DNA of 64,000 nucleotides from Myotis daubentonii (lineage: Eukaryota; Chordata; Mammalia; Chiroptera; Vespertilionidae). The notes below the pieces were generated by a model. That model was given only the letters and a program-made list of their open reading frames with translations. It was not told the origin of the DNA and ran no database searches. The first letter of the stretch is position 1. Each line of letters opens with the position of its first letter. The position numbers and the translations under genes were made by a program. The stretch covers positions 68,097,754 to 68,161,753 of the forward strand of contig NC_081847.1 in NCBI RefSeq assembly GCF_963259705.1. The letters are read 5' to 3'. Shown here in pieces: positions 53,030 through 63,976 of this stretch.

Positions 53030-53790
53030 ATTTAAAAATTGAGATATGATTGACATACCATAAAATTCACTCTGTAAAGCGTCCACTCCAGTGACTCTTA
53101 GATAGTCACAAGGCTGGGCACCATCCCTGCTTTCTCATCCCAGAACATTTTCATCACCGTGAAAAGAAACCCACTAGAAGTCACTCTCCTTTATTCCCTT
53201 CTCCCAACCCCTGACAACTACTAATCTACTCTGTATTGATAGATTAGAACATTTCACGTCAATGGAATCATAAATACATGATCTTTTGTGTTTGGCTTAT
53301 TTCATTTAGCATAATCAACCCAAGGTTCATCTGTGTTGTAGCATGTGTCAGAATTTTATTCCTTTACATGGCTGAATAATATCCCACCATATGGCCCAGT
53401 GGTTGGCTCAGTGGTTGAGCATCGACCTATGAACCAGGTGGTCACAGTTTGATTCCCCGGTCAGGGCACATGCCCGGTTTTGGCCTCCATCTCAGTGGAT
53501 GGCGTGCAGGAGGCAGCCGATCAATGATTCTCTCTCATCAATGATGTGTCTCTCTCTCTTCCTCTCTGAAGTCAATAAAAATATATTTGGGGAAAAAAAG
53601 TTAGAAAAAAATATTCCGCTATATGGATATATTGCAATTGTTTATCCATTTATTAGTTCGTGGACATTTGGGTTATTTCCACTGTTTAGCTATTGTGAAT
53701 AATGCTCTATGAACATTCGTGTGCAAGTTTTTATATAAACATAAGTTTCAGTTTCCCTTGAGTATATATCTAGGAGTGGTCTCCTGGGTT
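53030..53790 (-). repeat. Old L1 3' region split by a VES SINE
   Basis: TTGAGATATGATTGACATACCATAAAATTCAC, AGAAACCCACTAGAAGTCACTCTCC and CATTTAGCATAATCAACCCAAGG, then after the SINE ATATTGCAATTGTTTATCC and AATAATGCTCTATGAACATTCGTG. Minus-strand L1M-type. Confidence 0.85.
53395..53609 (+). mobile_element. VES SINE
   Basis: CAGTGGTTGGCTCAGTGGTTGAGC head and AAGTCAATAAAAATATATTTGGG tail. The target duplication is AATATCCCACCATATGG / AATATTCCGCTATATGG. Confidence 0.93.
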
Positions 53791-53934
53791 TCTTGGGAAG
53801 ATCAAATGAGTCTATAAAAGTATCGCTCTTAGAACAGTGTGAGGCACATAGCAGGTACTAGACCTGCTAGCTCTAATTATTACAAAAATAGTGCTTCAAG
53901 CCCTTGGGCTTGATGTTGGGGAGACAGCAGTGCT

Positions 53935-54300
53935 TTAACATTTACTGAGTGCTTGCAGTGGTTCTCAACCTGTGGGTCGCGACCCTTTCACAGGGGTTGC
54001 CTAAGACCATCGGAAAACACATATATAATTACATATTGTTTTTGTGATTAATCTCTATGCTTTAATTATGTTCAATTTGTAACAATGAAATTGGGGGTCG
54101 CCACAACACGAGGAACTGTATTAAAGGGTCGCGGCATTAGGGAGGTTGAGAACCACTGGTTAGGGTACCATGCACCAGTCCTGTGGAGTGGCTACTGTTA
54201 CACAGATGAGGACATTGAGGCTCCACTTGCCCAAGGTCATACAAAGGAGATGACATATACAAGTGAGTGCTGGCGGTCCGGCTGTGGAGCCCAGGCCTCT
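53935..54300 (-). repeat. MIR SINE interrupted by a SPIN element
   Basis: ACATTTACTGAGTGCTTG precedes the SPIN, and CACAGATGAGGACATTGAGGCTCC with CTTGCCCAAGGTCATAC follows. Confidence 0.8.
53956..54158 (+). mobile_element. SPIN non-autonomous hAT, internally deleted
   Basis: Starts CAGTGGTTCTCAACCTGTGG and ends GGTTGAGAACCACTG, but is 203 bp. Two parts of the full-length copies are missing: a 20-bp block after GCGACC (CCTTTGGGGGTTGAACGA-like) and about 85-90 bp after AACAATGAAA, which rejoins at TTGGGGGTCGCC. A clear 8-bp duplication was not found. Confidence 0.92.
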
Positions 54301-54429
54301 GACTCCCGTGCCTTCCGGAGACCGGGAGAGCATGTGCCCCGAGTCCCGTGTGAAGGGGGCGGCTGCTGCACAGCCCCGAGCAGCAGTTCCTGTGTGGGAA
54401 CACGAGCCGGGTATTGCCAGATCTCCTGA

Positions 54430-54600
54430 CTCTTTAAAGATGTTTTCCAACAGGCGGAAATGTGGAGTTTTTGGTATGAAATCACTTGCTTTTTAAAAGT
54501 TGGCAACTCAATCATATTTTTAACAAACACTGCTGTTGGCCAAACAAAACACATCTGTGGGCCAAACCCGTGGGTTGCCAGTTTGCACACTGTGCCCCTG
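54430..54600. repeat. Degraded DNA-transposon-like remnant
   Basis: AAAAGTTGGCAACTCAATCATA and GGCCAAACAAAACACATCTGTGGGCC...GTTGCCAGTTTGCACACTG resemble the ends of an old hAT-related repeat. Weak. Confidence 0.35.
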
Positions 54601-54944
54601 GGGTAACTTGTTGGTGGGGGAGGGGGTGTTGTTGGGCTTGGACTTTGCCTGCCTGCAATTCTGGACCTTGTGCACCCGCCTTCCCTGAGGGTTTCTGGCT
54701 TGGGTCTGTGCCAGTCTCATTTAAATTCAGCCCCTGGCTGGCACGGTGGGCTTGTCAAGGGCCTCAGTGGCATCTGGTCCTTTTGGGATCCCTCCCTCTC
54801 ACCCCCGGGGTCATAAAACCGTGGCTTGCTCATACTGGGTGCTCATTGTACACCCCTTGCCCTTGACTTTGGGAGTTAATACCTATCTACAGCTGGAAGC
54901 TTCCTGGCTCATCAGAGCCTGGGAACTGGCCTTTCAATACCTGG

Positions 54945-55115
54945 TTCATACTCCTGCCCTGCCATTTCTCAGCTGTGACGTTGGGCAAGCTATATAATGT
55001 TCTGGTGCCTCTGTTTGCTTATGCGTCCATCTGTGAAATGGGGCTAATGCACTGTTTCAGGGATGAACCCGTAAACTGCGATGAGCATGCGCACGGAGCC
55101 TAGCATCCTAAAACG
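54945..55115 (+). repeat. MIR SINE
   Basis: CTGTGACGTTGGGCAAGCTATATAATG and ATCTGTGAAATGGGGCTAATGC. Confidence 0.85.
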
Positions 55116-55124
55116 GTGACATCA

Positions 55125-55315
55125 GGTGCGGGCTTGGGAGCTAGACTGCCTGGGCTGTAACCCCAGCGGTGTAATCTTGGAGCAAGTGATCTGTGCCTCA
55201 GTTTCCGCATCTGTCAACGAGGGGTAATAATAACATCGCTGTTGTTGGGTTGATGTGGCACCTAGGACAGCACCTGGCACAGAACTCAGTAATGTCAGCT
55301 GTTGTTATTATTGCG
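55125..55315 (+). repeat. MIR SINE, second adjacent copy
   Basis: GAGCTAGACTGCCTGGGCTGTAACCCC, CTCAGTTTCCGCATCTG and GACAGCACCTGGCACAGAAC. Two MIRs lie within 10 bp of each other in the same orientation. Confidence 0.88.
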
Positions 55316-55554
55316 TAGAAACAAGCGCACAGACGTGCAGACACACGCGGTAATTGCCAAGGCTCTGCCATCTGGCAGAAACAGTGTGAAGGGGACTCTT
55401 TATTTCCGTGTGCTGTGCATCTCTGTGTTTGCTGCCGGGAGTGATGTGAACGTGTGTTCGCATATGAAACCACACAGTCTTGGGCCAGTTAGCTAGGGTG
55501 TTACTTTCTGCATGAGTGGCACCTTGCATGAATAGTATATGTACATTATGTCTC

Positions 55555-55555
<1 letters not shown>

Positions 55556-55609
<54 letters not shown>
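55556..55609. repeat. (CT)n microsatellite
   Basis: About twenty-six CT units. Confidence 0.97.
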
Positions 55610-55613
<4 letters not shown>

Positions 55614-56340
55614 CCAGAAATAAGTGCACATTGGGCTCCTCAGGCAGAGAGCTACCCACCTGAGCAGCCAGTAATGTTTTAGTTGATTGGGAGGATGGGA
55701 GCTGATGGGAGCAGGTGTTCTCAGGTGGGCACAGGTGGTGGGTAGATGGAGGAACTGAGGGCTGGCTGCTCAGGAGGTTGGGATGTGGCAGGGAAAATGT
55801 TGGGTGCACTGAGGGTTGGGCTGTGAGCCTCAGGTATGACCCACAGCCACTGGCCTAGGCCTTGAGGAAAGGCTCGGGATCCCACGCTCACCCTTTTGGT
55901 GTTCAGGACTTGGGTGGGACAGAACAGACCCTCCTTCCTTGGGGGCATACCCAGCCCTTCGCTGCCTCTCTCCACCTTCCCTCTCTTCTTCTCGGCATAT
56001 TGCAGGCACTAATTTAGGCAAGAGCTCCTTGGAGGCTAGGAAAAGCTGGCTTGCAGAATTAGCACAACAGAATTTAGCTCTCTGGAGAGACAGCCTGGCT
56101 ACTGAATTTATCTGTTTCCCCCCAACTCATGTTTAAGTTCTTTTTTCCCTGTTAAACATAATGACCTTGCAGTCTAGTTCCCTCCTTTCTCCTTTGTTCC
56201 CTCCCTTTTTCTCTTCCATTCCTGGAAAACTTTCTGGAGAGGCCACTGGAGCTTCAGGTTGCTTCTGAAAGAGTGAATGGTTCGATTTTGGGTCTTTCTC
56301 ATGTCCCAGTCCTAGGATGGGTTCAGTAATTTATTCATCA
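55610..56340. other. Intron 1 unique sequence
   Basis: No repeat recognised. About 56005-56115 is AT-balanced non-repetitive sequence (GCACTAATTTAGGCAAGAGC, GCAGAATTAGCACAACAGAA) that would merit a conservation check. Confidence 0.35.
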
Positions 56341-56344
56341 CACT

Positions 56345-56545
56345 ATTAGCTGATATTTATCAAACAGTATGAATCAAGGTGTGTTTTGAGCATTCTACAT
56401 ATAGTAACTCATTCCTTCAACAGCCTTCATAGAGGTATTCATAGTGTCCCATTTTATAGACAAGGAAACTGAGGCACAGAGAGGTTGTAACACATCCCCA
56501 GGGTCCCAGAGAGAGCAGAGACTGAGTCAGGATGTGAACCAGAAT
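56345..56545 (-). repeat. MIR SINE
   Basis: CATTTTATAGACAAGGAAACTGAGGCACAGAGAGGTTG is diagnostic. Confidence 0.92.
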
Positions 56546-56706
56546 TGTGATTCCAGGGCTCTTCACTCGGCTCTTCTCTGTACTGCTTTCTTTGCTAATG
56601 GGTTAATTTAGCATATTTACTGAGCACCTATTATGTGCTAATACCTGTTTTTTTTTTTTTTGGTCTTTTCTCCCCTTTACTTCATTCTTTTACTTCTTCC
56701 TTTCCC

Positions 56707-56790
56707 CCTGTTCATCTATCCACCCATCCATCTACCCATCTACCTACATATCCATCCATCCATCCATCCATCCATCCATCCATCCATCCA
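56707..56790. repeat. (ATCC)n microsatellite
   Basis: Imperfect then perfect CCAT units. Confidence 0.96.
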
Positions 56791-57329
56791 GTTAGTGTTG
56801 CCTAAAATTTTCTCATTCCTATACCAGTCTCATGATTTTTGTCATATTCATATACCAGCTGCAACATTATTATGTAATATTTTTACTTCCTCTGACCCTC
56901 CTCTCTTTTAAAAACTTCAGTCTCATCTCAAGCAATGATGTTTATGAATCATGGGTTTGACATGATAACCATAGTCATTAGTATCAAAATGAAAATATTC
57001 ATGAGTGTTGCCTGATTTTGCCTACTCCTACATTGCTGGGCAGACCTGGGGAAACCCATCATGAGGCAAACACAGAGTTCACAGCTTCACGCCAGGCCCA
57101 GGGTGGCTGGGTGTTTTGGACACGGGCTTTCCACCAGTAGCTTTTACTGTCATGGGGAAGGGCAGGCGAGAACTCGGCAGCTGGCGTGCAGCGGGGACGT
57201 GCGCCATGCAGTGCGAGGAGCCCTGTGTCAGTGAACTCCGGGAGGTCACCAGAGATCACCTCGATGGAGAGGGGGGGAGAGGTGACATTTGAGCTGGAAG
57301 CCAACACAGGATTTTGTTTTTTGATTTAT

Positions 57330-57900
57330 CAAATAGTTTTGGAGTTCCTACTATGGGTGGGTGCTGGGCATGCGGGCTGACAGGAGAATTGTTCCTGACT
57401 GTGTCGGCCTCACATTCAAAGGTGCTTGGGTAGGTGGGAGACAGGGACTGAGGAATGAGGCATGGAGCATTTCAGACAGTGGTCAGGGCTGTGATGACTG
57501 GTAAGCAGGGGTGATAGCATCCAGGGCGGGTCTGGATGGGCTGCGTTAGCCGGGGCAGTCAGGCGAGGCCTAGCAAGGAGATGGCATTGTCACTGAGGGG
57601 TGGGAAGAAGTGTTCTTATAGGGAGTTGTTTGGGCAAAAGGAATTGCAAGTGCAAAGGTCCTGAGGGGTGAGGTGGGTGGGAGGAGCAGTGGGCGAGTAG
57701 GGAGCGGGCTGGGGCCAACTCTTTCCAGTGAGGTGAGGAATTGGGACTTTTTCCTAGGTGCGTCAGCCATTGGAGGGTTGAGAGCAGGAGTGGATTTTAT
57801 TTTTAAGCGGTCCCTCTGTTGCTGCGTGGATTGGGGCAGGAGGGGCAGCAGGCAGACCAGGGAGGAGGCACGGTGGTAGTCCATGTGGGAGATGATGGTG
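57330..57900. repeat. Ancient ~1 kb repeat family, diverged copy
   Basis: GGAGTTCCTACTATGGGTGGGTGCTGGGC, AAGGAATTGCAAGTGCAAAGGTCCTGAGG and TTGAGAGCAGGAGTGGATTTTATTTTTAAGCGG. Confidence 0.55.
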
Positions 57901-58440
57901 GGAGCTGATGGAGGCTCAGGGATGTGGAGAGAAGAGAGACTTAGAAGGGGGACTCCACAGGGTCTGCTGATGGTTGGCTGTGGGTGGAGGGACAGGAATC
58001 CATGGGGAGTAGGGTGAGTGAGGCAAGGGAGGAGCTCCTCTCAGGAGCTGACCCTGCCCAGGCAGGACCTGAGGGTGAGCCCCCCCTCACCACCTCTCAC
58101 TTGCTGCTGCCCTGAGCACTCTCTGGGGTTTTGGCCAGAGCATCTGAGTTGGAGACTTCGAGGGAGAAGAGCTCTTCCTGCTAGAGCTCAGGGAGAGAGG
58201 CTTCACAAAGCGTTCTGGGTTCCCACAGCAGCCCGGGCCCCGCCCCTCCTCTGAGCTCTGCACAAGTGGGTCTTTGTGGGGCCGCCTCCTCCCATTCATA
58301 TCCCATTCATCAGCGGACTAATGTGGTGCCTCTTCTCTCCCATCCTGGATGAGCGTTGTGTTACTGACTGACTCATGTGTGAGAGGCTGAGTTTGGGGTG
58401 GCCCCAAATGGATTTGAGACTGCAGAGCAGTTCATGTCTG
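57901..58440. other. Intron 1 unique sequence
   Basis: Nothing recognised. Confidence 0.4.
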
Positions 58441-58571
58441 TCTTCCTCCCTGCCTGCTTCCCTCCCTCCCTCCCTCCCTTCTTTCCTCCCTCTCTCCCTC
58501 CCTCCTTCCCTCCCTCTCTCCCTCCCTTCTTCCCTTCCTTCCTCCCTTCTTTCCTTCCTTCCTTCCTTCCA
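58441..58571. repeat. (CCCT)n/(TTCC)n polypyrimidine tract
   Basis: About 130 bp of CT-only units, next to the SINE below. Confidence 0.96.
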
Positions 58572-58576
58572 GGACA

Positions 58577-58624
58577 TTTTTTGAAAAACATGTTTTTATT
58601 TATTTTTAGAGAGAGGAAGGGAGA

Positions 58625-58684
<60 letters not shown>

Positions 58685-58770
58685 TCGGCTAGAAAGGAAC
58701 ATAATCATTTGGCTGCCTCTTGCATGACCCTCACTGGGTTTCGATGGGCAACCTGGGCTGCCTACTACTC
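58577..58770 (-). mobile_element. VES SINE, with expanded (GA)n and degraded head
   Basis: ATGTTTTTATTTATTTTTAGAGAGAGGAAGG tail, (GA)n of about 24 units at 58630-58680, AAACATCGGC..., then TTGGCTGCCTCTTGCATGACCC and a truncated end. Confidence 0.82.
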
Positions 58771-58789
58771 TAGGTCCTGTGTCTGTGAA

Positions 58790-59300
58790 CAAGACTGAGT
58801 CCCCACCCTCAAGGCTCTGCAGTTAGGCCGGGGAGCAGACACTGAACAAACAAACAAGTAAATACATGGATTCCCAGTTAGTGGTAAATGCCAGGGGGAA
58901 ACTAAGGCAGGGCGGGGATAAGGAGTGCAGGGGTGGGAGAGACAGTGAGGTTTGAGCAGAGGTCTTTAGGCGTTTGGGACTGGCGGTAGAGCCATGCCAG
59001 CATCTGGGGGAAAGCATTGTAGGTCAAGAGAACAGTAGCTGTGAAGACCCTGGGGCAGAAGGTCATGCCAGTGTGGTGGAAGCCACTGTGGCTGGAGCAG
59101 CTTCCAAGGAGAGTGGCAGGAGGTCAGGCCCGAGGTGAGAACATCGCACATCGCTAGGGTGCTGGAAGCCATGGGAGCTGTTGGGCCAGAGAAGGGACAC
59201 AAGCTGATTCACAGCGGACCGGCTGAGGCTGCTGGACTAGACAGCAGAGAAGAATTAACTGAGGAGGACGGTGTGAAGGAACAGAGGAGCCCCAGGCTAT
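58790..59300. repeat. Ancient ~1 kb repeat family, diverged copy
   Basis: CACTGAACAAACAAACAAGTAAATAC, GCATCTGGGGGAAAGCATTG, AAGACCCTGGGGCAGAAGG and GGAAGCCATGGGAGCTGTTGGGC. Confidence 0.5.
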
Positions 59301-59384
59301 TGAAGGCTAGAGTGCTTGATCCAAGCACGTGTCTACAAAAGGGGCAATGTGGGCGCTTGCTGGCAAGGGGTGGTGGGCCAAGCT

Positions 59385-59560
59385 GATGTCTCGGCCTTGC
59401 CACTTACAGGCTGTAAGACCCTGGGCCAGTGACGTACCCCTCTGCAGCTCAGTTTTCTTATCTGAAGTGTGGGGATAATAACAGTATCTACCTTTGAGGA
59501 TGTTGTGAGGATTAAATGAGATACTACATGGAAGTGCTCAGAGCAGGGCCTGCTGACCCA
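59385..59560 (+). repeat. MIR SINE
   Basis: CTTGCCACTTACAGGCTGTAAGACCCTGGGC, CAGCTCAGTTTTCTTATCTG and GGATTAAATGAGATAC. Confidence 0.92.
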
Positions 59561-59929
59561 CCCTGAGCGCTCAGGAAGAGCTTACTGTTGATGCTCTCCT
59601 CCTCCATTCTTTGTCCCCTCCTTTTCTTCCTTCTTCCCTCCCACTGCCTTTCTCCTTCCTCCCTCTGCCTCCCCAGAAAGCTCAGGGTAGGACCAAGGTC
59701 ATGGCCTAGGCTCAGCAGGTTGTCCTGGCAATGAAGGTGGATGGAGACTTTGAGGAAGCAGATGCCAGATTTCATGGTGAGGCTGGGGTTGCTGGATGCC
59801 TGTAATTTGCCTTCATCCACGACACCTAAAAGACTTGTTTCATCTGGTGGTTATTTGGAAAGGGTGGGTACTTATTTGGAACTGGGCTTCTGAGTTCCTA
59901 GCTAAAGTCAGGTTTTTACTAAATCCTTA

Positions 59930-60150
59930 AACGGTAGACTCTGTGTAGGTGACTGAAAACCCAAACCAAACTGACTTAAACAAGAGAGAAAATGTAATAG
60001 GTCATGAAGCTAGGACATCAGTTTCAGGTATAGTTTGATTGGGGCTCAATGTCCATCTCTTAGTTCTACTACTCTTTCCATTGGCTTCATTCTTGTGCCC
60101 TCTGTGGCTCAGGTGGAGGATGAAGAACACCCCTCAAGCAGCGATGGGGT
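59930..60150. repeat. Ancient repeat (family of 10420, 32268, 38670)
   Basis: GGTGACTGAAAACCCAAACCAAACTGACTTAAACAAGAGAGAAAATG. Confidence 0.5.
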
Positions 60151-60175
60151 GCTTTACTTAAAAAAAGGGGAAGTA

Positions 60176-60378
60176 GCCGAACTGGTGTGGCTCAGTGGTT
60201 GAGTGTCGACCTATGAGCCAGAACGTCAAGGTTCGATTCCCGGTCAGGGCATATGCTTGGGTTTTGGCTCAGTATCCATTGTGGGGTGTACAGGAGGCAG
60301 CTGATCAAAGATTCTCTCTCATCATTGATGTTTTTCTCTCTCTTCCTCGCCCTTCCTCTCTGAAATCAATAAAAATAT
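60176..60378 (+). mobile_element. VES SINE
   Basis: CTGGTGTGGCTCAGTGGTTGAGTG head, GGTTCGATTCCCGGTCAGGG B box region and CTCTGAAATCAATAAAAATATT tail. Confidence 0.93.
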
Positions 60379-60539
60379 TAGAAGCTGGTGAGAAGCCTGC
60401 CATTGTAGCAGGGGTGCTTAGCTTATTTGAAAAAGGGGAGATTCCTTTTTGAAGTGGTGGGTGGGGGTGGGCCTTTGTATCCATGTTGTGTGTTCTGCAA
60501 CTGAGATTTCTGAAGGGCATTTGAGGGCTGCTTTCATGA

Positions 60540-61840
60540 CTCATTCTTAGATGAATTCACTTCACCAGGTTACGTCATATCCCCAAACATGTGCCCTCCA
60601 TCCTGCAGAAAAGCTCTAGGACGCGGCCCGCCGGTGCCTCTGTGGTGGAGAACGGGTTCCACGGCAGATGCCTTCTTACCAGTGAAATGTTCTCGGCTTA
60701 CAGAGCACTTCCCACGGGCCTTTTAAATGATCGAGTGAATGACAAGTTCATCCGGGTTTGCCCACCCTCGGTCCCCACTCTGCTGTCAGACGTTTGGTTG
60801 CTGGGTGCGCTCAGGGGGAAGCCTCTGGCAGTCGAAGTGTAGTCACCACATGGGCAGTTCTCCTCGTGTGTCTTTCCCTGGGTATTTGTGACGTCCCTAA
60901 TTTTTAGGTTTCTTAAAAACAAAGAAAATAAAACAAACCACAGTCGTATTTCCAGACCCCAGCATCTGGTGGCCACTTGTAATTTGGGATGTTGGAGAAA
61001 GAAAAGTGTTTTGATCATTTTTCAAAATTAGACTTTAAAAATGTACCAGTGGGTGTTTCTGCATGAAAAGTTTTCTTTTTTCTTTTAAAACATTTTGCAA
61101 CCAGACTTCTTTAGGGGTTTCTTTAATCCTTCCAGTACCTCCAGATCTGCTTATAAATTCCTTGCAAAAATGGGGTTTTCTGTTTTATTTTTTTGCAAGT
61201 TTTTCTTTTCTTTTATATAAATATATAATGTTGTGAGCAGCAGAAAGAGCAGGTGAGGTAGAAAGTGCTCAGGCCTTTGAAACATTCCATTGTGGCTCCT
61301 GGTTGGCTGGCGGCTCTCTGTGGCCAATGGGCTCCCGGGCATTCATTGCTCCTTCAAACATTTGTCACATGTGATGTTTGGGATTTAGCCTTTTTCTTCT
61401 TTCTTTCTTTCTTTTTCTAAATTTAAATAAAGGATGCCTTTATTTTTTATGATGCTTTTTAGCAGAACTGATTGGCCAGTCAGGACCAACTTTTGAGATG
61501 GGTATATTCAGAGGTGACATGTAGCCCTGTGGCCTGGGCAAGCAGACACAAGTGTCTGTTTCCAGAGTTACAGATTCTCCCCACCTCTCTTCTGGAAGGG
61601 CCTGGGGCTGATGGGGGCAGTAGGGACCCATCGCTCACCACCATGGTGAGCAGGGAGGGCATGGGGAGTGTCCTCCATCAGTGACGCCCCCAGGAATGAA
61701 TCCCCAGAGAGTCATCAGCATGCTGTGGTCAAGGGGGCTTCTGAGAAGTTCTCAGAGTGTGGGGTGGGGAGTGGGGACTAGGAGGGTCATGGGTCATCAG
61801 CCAGAGATGCTTTGACTACCCCAGTGACCTCTTGTCCTTT
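60540..61840. other. Intron 1 unique; possible regulatory DNA
   Basis: About 1.3 kb without a recognised repeat apart from a short T-rich stretch. It includes ATTCCATTGTGGCTCC and GGCCAATGGGC at 61286-61330. No exon or structured RNA is recognised. Confidence 0.35.
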
Positions 61841-62050
61841 CCACTCCTCCCCTCCCCCCACTCTCTGTCCTCCCTTTCTTCCCCTCCTCCCCCTCTTCTC
61901 TCCTCCCTCCTTCCTCTTTCTACCCTCCCCATTTCTCTTCTCTCCTGTTCCTCTTTCCCTTCCCTCCCTCTCTCCTTTCTCTTTCCCATCTCCTTACCCC
62001 TCTTTCTTTTCGCTTTCCTTCCTCCTCCCCTCCCTCACACCACTTCCCCA
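61838..62050. repeat. Polypyrimidine low-complexity tract
   Basis: About 200 bp almost entirely C and T. It explains the Ser/Pro/Leu/Phe-rich frame over 61757-62290. Confidence 0.9.
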
Positions 62051-62059
62051 GGGTCAGAC

Positions 62060-63765
62060 GGGACTCCCAGAGTTTGCATATCAGCAATGGTTCCTGAGCT
62101 TGAAACTGGCCTAGACAGCTCTGCCACCCAGGTGCCAGGCTCCTGGAAGGGGTTTGGGGAGCGCTGGGCCGCCACAGTGTCTGAAGCCAAGCCTAATCAC
62201 GACCGAGGGAGGAGTCCTGAGGCCAGTTTCTTGGGGCAGAGTGGCCAGCACAGGGCACCAGCCGCCCTTAGCATCCTAAGCATTTTTTAATGACTGAGTC
62301 TTCCTGGTGCCCTCTGGCCTGCTGCTGGCCTTCACTTATTACTGGTGGAAGTTGGGCTGTCCTCCAGCTGGCCCGTTAGATAAGATGCCCTCCCGCCCTG
62401 GGCAGGGTACTCATAGGCAGATCAACACGTAAAGATGTTCACTTTATTGAGATATAATTTATATCTCATTTAAAGTCAAAACTTGAAGAGATTTCCCAAG
62501 GATGGGCCCACTGGTGACAGGCTGGGCAGCTGACGGTTGCTTCCTGCTGGCCAGCAGGGTGGGAGGGGGCTGCCGTGGGGTCACATGGCTTCGGGAGAGG
62601 ATGCTGGACACTTCCACTCAAGGCTGCGTGCCCAGCAGCCCACTTGGTTTTCTCTCCTGGTGGGTTTGTGCTTCCTGTGGGCAAATCAGCTTCTTGCTCC
62701 AGTGAAGGGGCGTCCCCAGGAAGAGGGGAAGGCCTGTAGGTCCAAGAGAGCCCAGCAGCCTGCACACCCAGGTTGGCCTCACCATCACCGAGCGATTGGC
62801 ACCAGGACAAGGCCCTGCCTGACATGGTAATTGGGGAGTGCGTGCGGAGGAGGGGCTGGATGCGGACTTCACCTGGGGGAAGAGAACCAGCACCCCCAAA
62901 ATCAGTTGAATTTCATGCTTTCATTTATTAGGATAATAGTGTTCAGGATATAGTGGCAGCTTGGAGTGAATTCTAAGACTCAGCACAGCGGAAATCAAAT
63001 GTCGGTTCTTCTCCACTGGGGATGCATTGTTCTTCTGATTGCCTGAGCTGCTGCCATTCATGTCAGGTTGCCCTTTACAGTGGGATGATAAATAGTATGG
63101 TGATAAAGTAGCATTTTTCAAAAAAACCCCCAAAACTTTAGAGCCCGTTTTGGTTCTCAGGCAAGCCTGTCTGTGACGTTCAGACCATCTCCATTGGAAC
63201 TCTCCTATCTGGTCTGCTTTGGCTGCTCTCCCTCGCGCTGTGAACTTGTCTGCCCTCTAGGTCTTCGCGTGTTTGCCGCTTTGCTTGGCAGCTGGCTGTT
63301 GTTTCCCAGCATCACTTTCATCGATCTCATGAAATCTAGTATCTTTTGCAACATTTGTAGTTTCACTTTGCAACTATTGCTCTCATTTTCCCTGGCGAGC
63401 TGTTTGGGGAATGATTTTAGAAGCAGTCAGCTGTTTGAAATAGTTTGAAGGCATGATGGATAACGGGTGGTGGAGTAGGATATGTCTCTGTTCTGGAGAA
63501 GTTGAGTGGTGGAGGGAACAGATCAGGTTCAGTCCTGAAACAAGCAGGGGATGATGAAAGGGCGGGGGGCTCCTGCTTCCCCCCCTGGGCCACGCCCGGC
63601 TCCTTTGCTGATTCTGCTTCTCCTGAGCTCTGACTGTCGGGGCATGCTGGCTCGGCCTGGGGATCTCCCTTCTTCCCAGTGATCTCACCTCTTCTTTGCA
63701 TTTCCCATCTCAGTTACTGTCAGCCCCTTCCTTCTGGTTGCTCAGGCCAGAAACTTGGGAGTCAC
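62060..63765. other. Intron 1 unique sequence
   Basis: No repeat or exon recognised. About 63160-63430 is non-repetitive and AT/GC-balanced, with CACTTTCATCGATCTCATGAAATC. Confidence 0.4.
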
Positions 63766-63770
63766 TCTTT

Positions 63771-63976
63771 AAAAACAATGTTTTTATTGATTTTAGAAAG
63801 AAAGGAAGGGAGAAGGGGGGAGAGAGAAACATCAATGTGTGAGAGAAACATCTATTGGTTGCTTCCCACCAGGGGTTAAACCCACAACCAGGGCATGTGC
63901 CCTGACTGGGAATTGAACCAGCGACCTTTTGGTGCATGTGACAACACTCAGCCAACTGAGCCACACAGGCCAGGGT
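63771..63976 (-). mobile_element. VES SINE
   Basis: Head CCCTGGCCTGTGTGGCTCAGTTGGC on the minus strand. The target duplication is GGGAGTCACTCTT / GGGAATCACTCTT. Confidence 0.93.

Noticed and set aside
58296..58577. 93-codon Glu/Gly/Arg frame on the minus strand
   Set aside because: Translation of a GGGA-type microsatellite.
61757..62290. 177-codon frame on the plus strand
   Set aside because: It runs through a pure polypyrimidine tract that gives a Ser/Pro/Phe/Leu run; not a gene.
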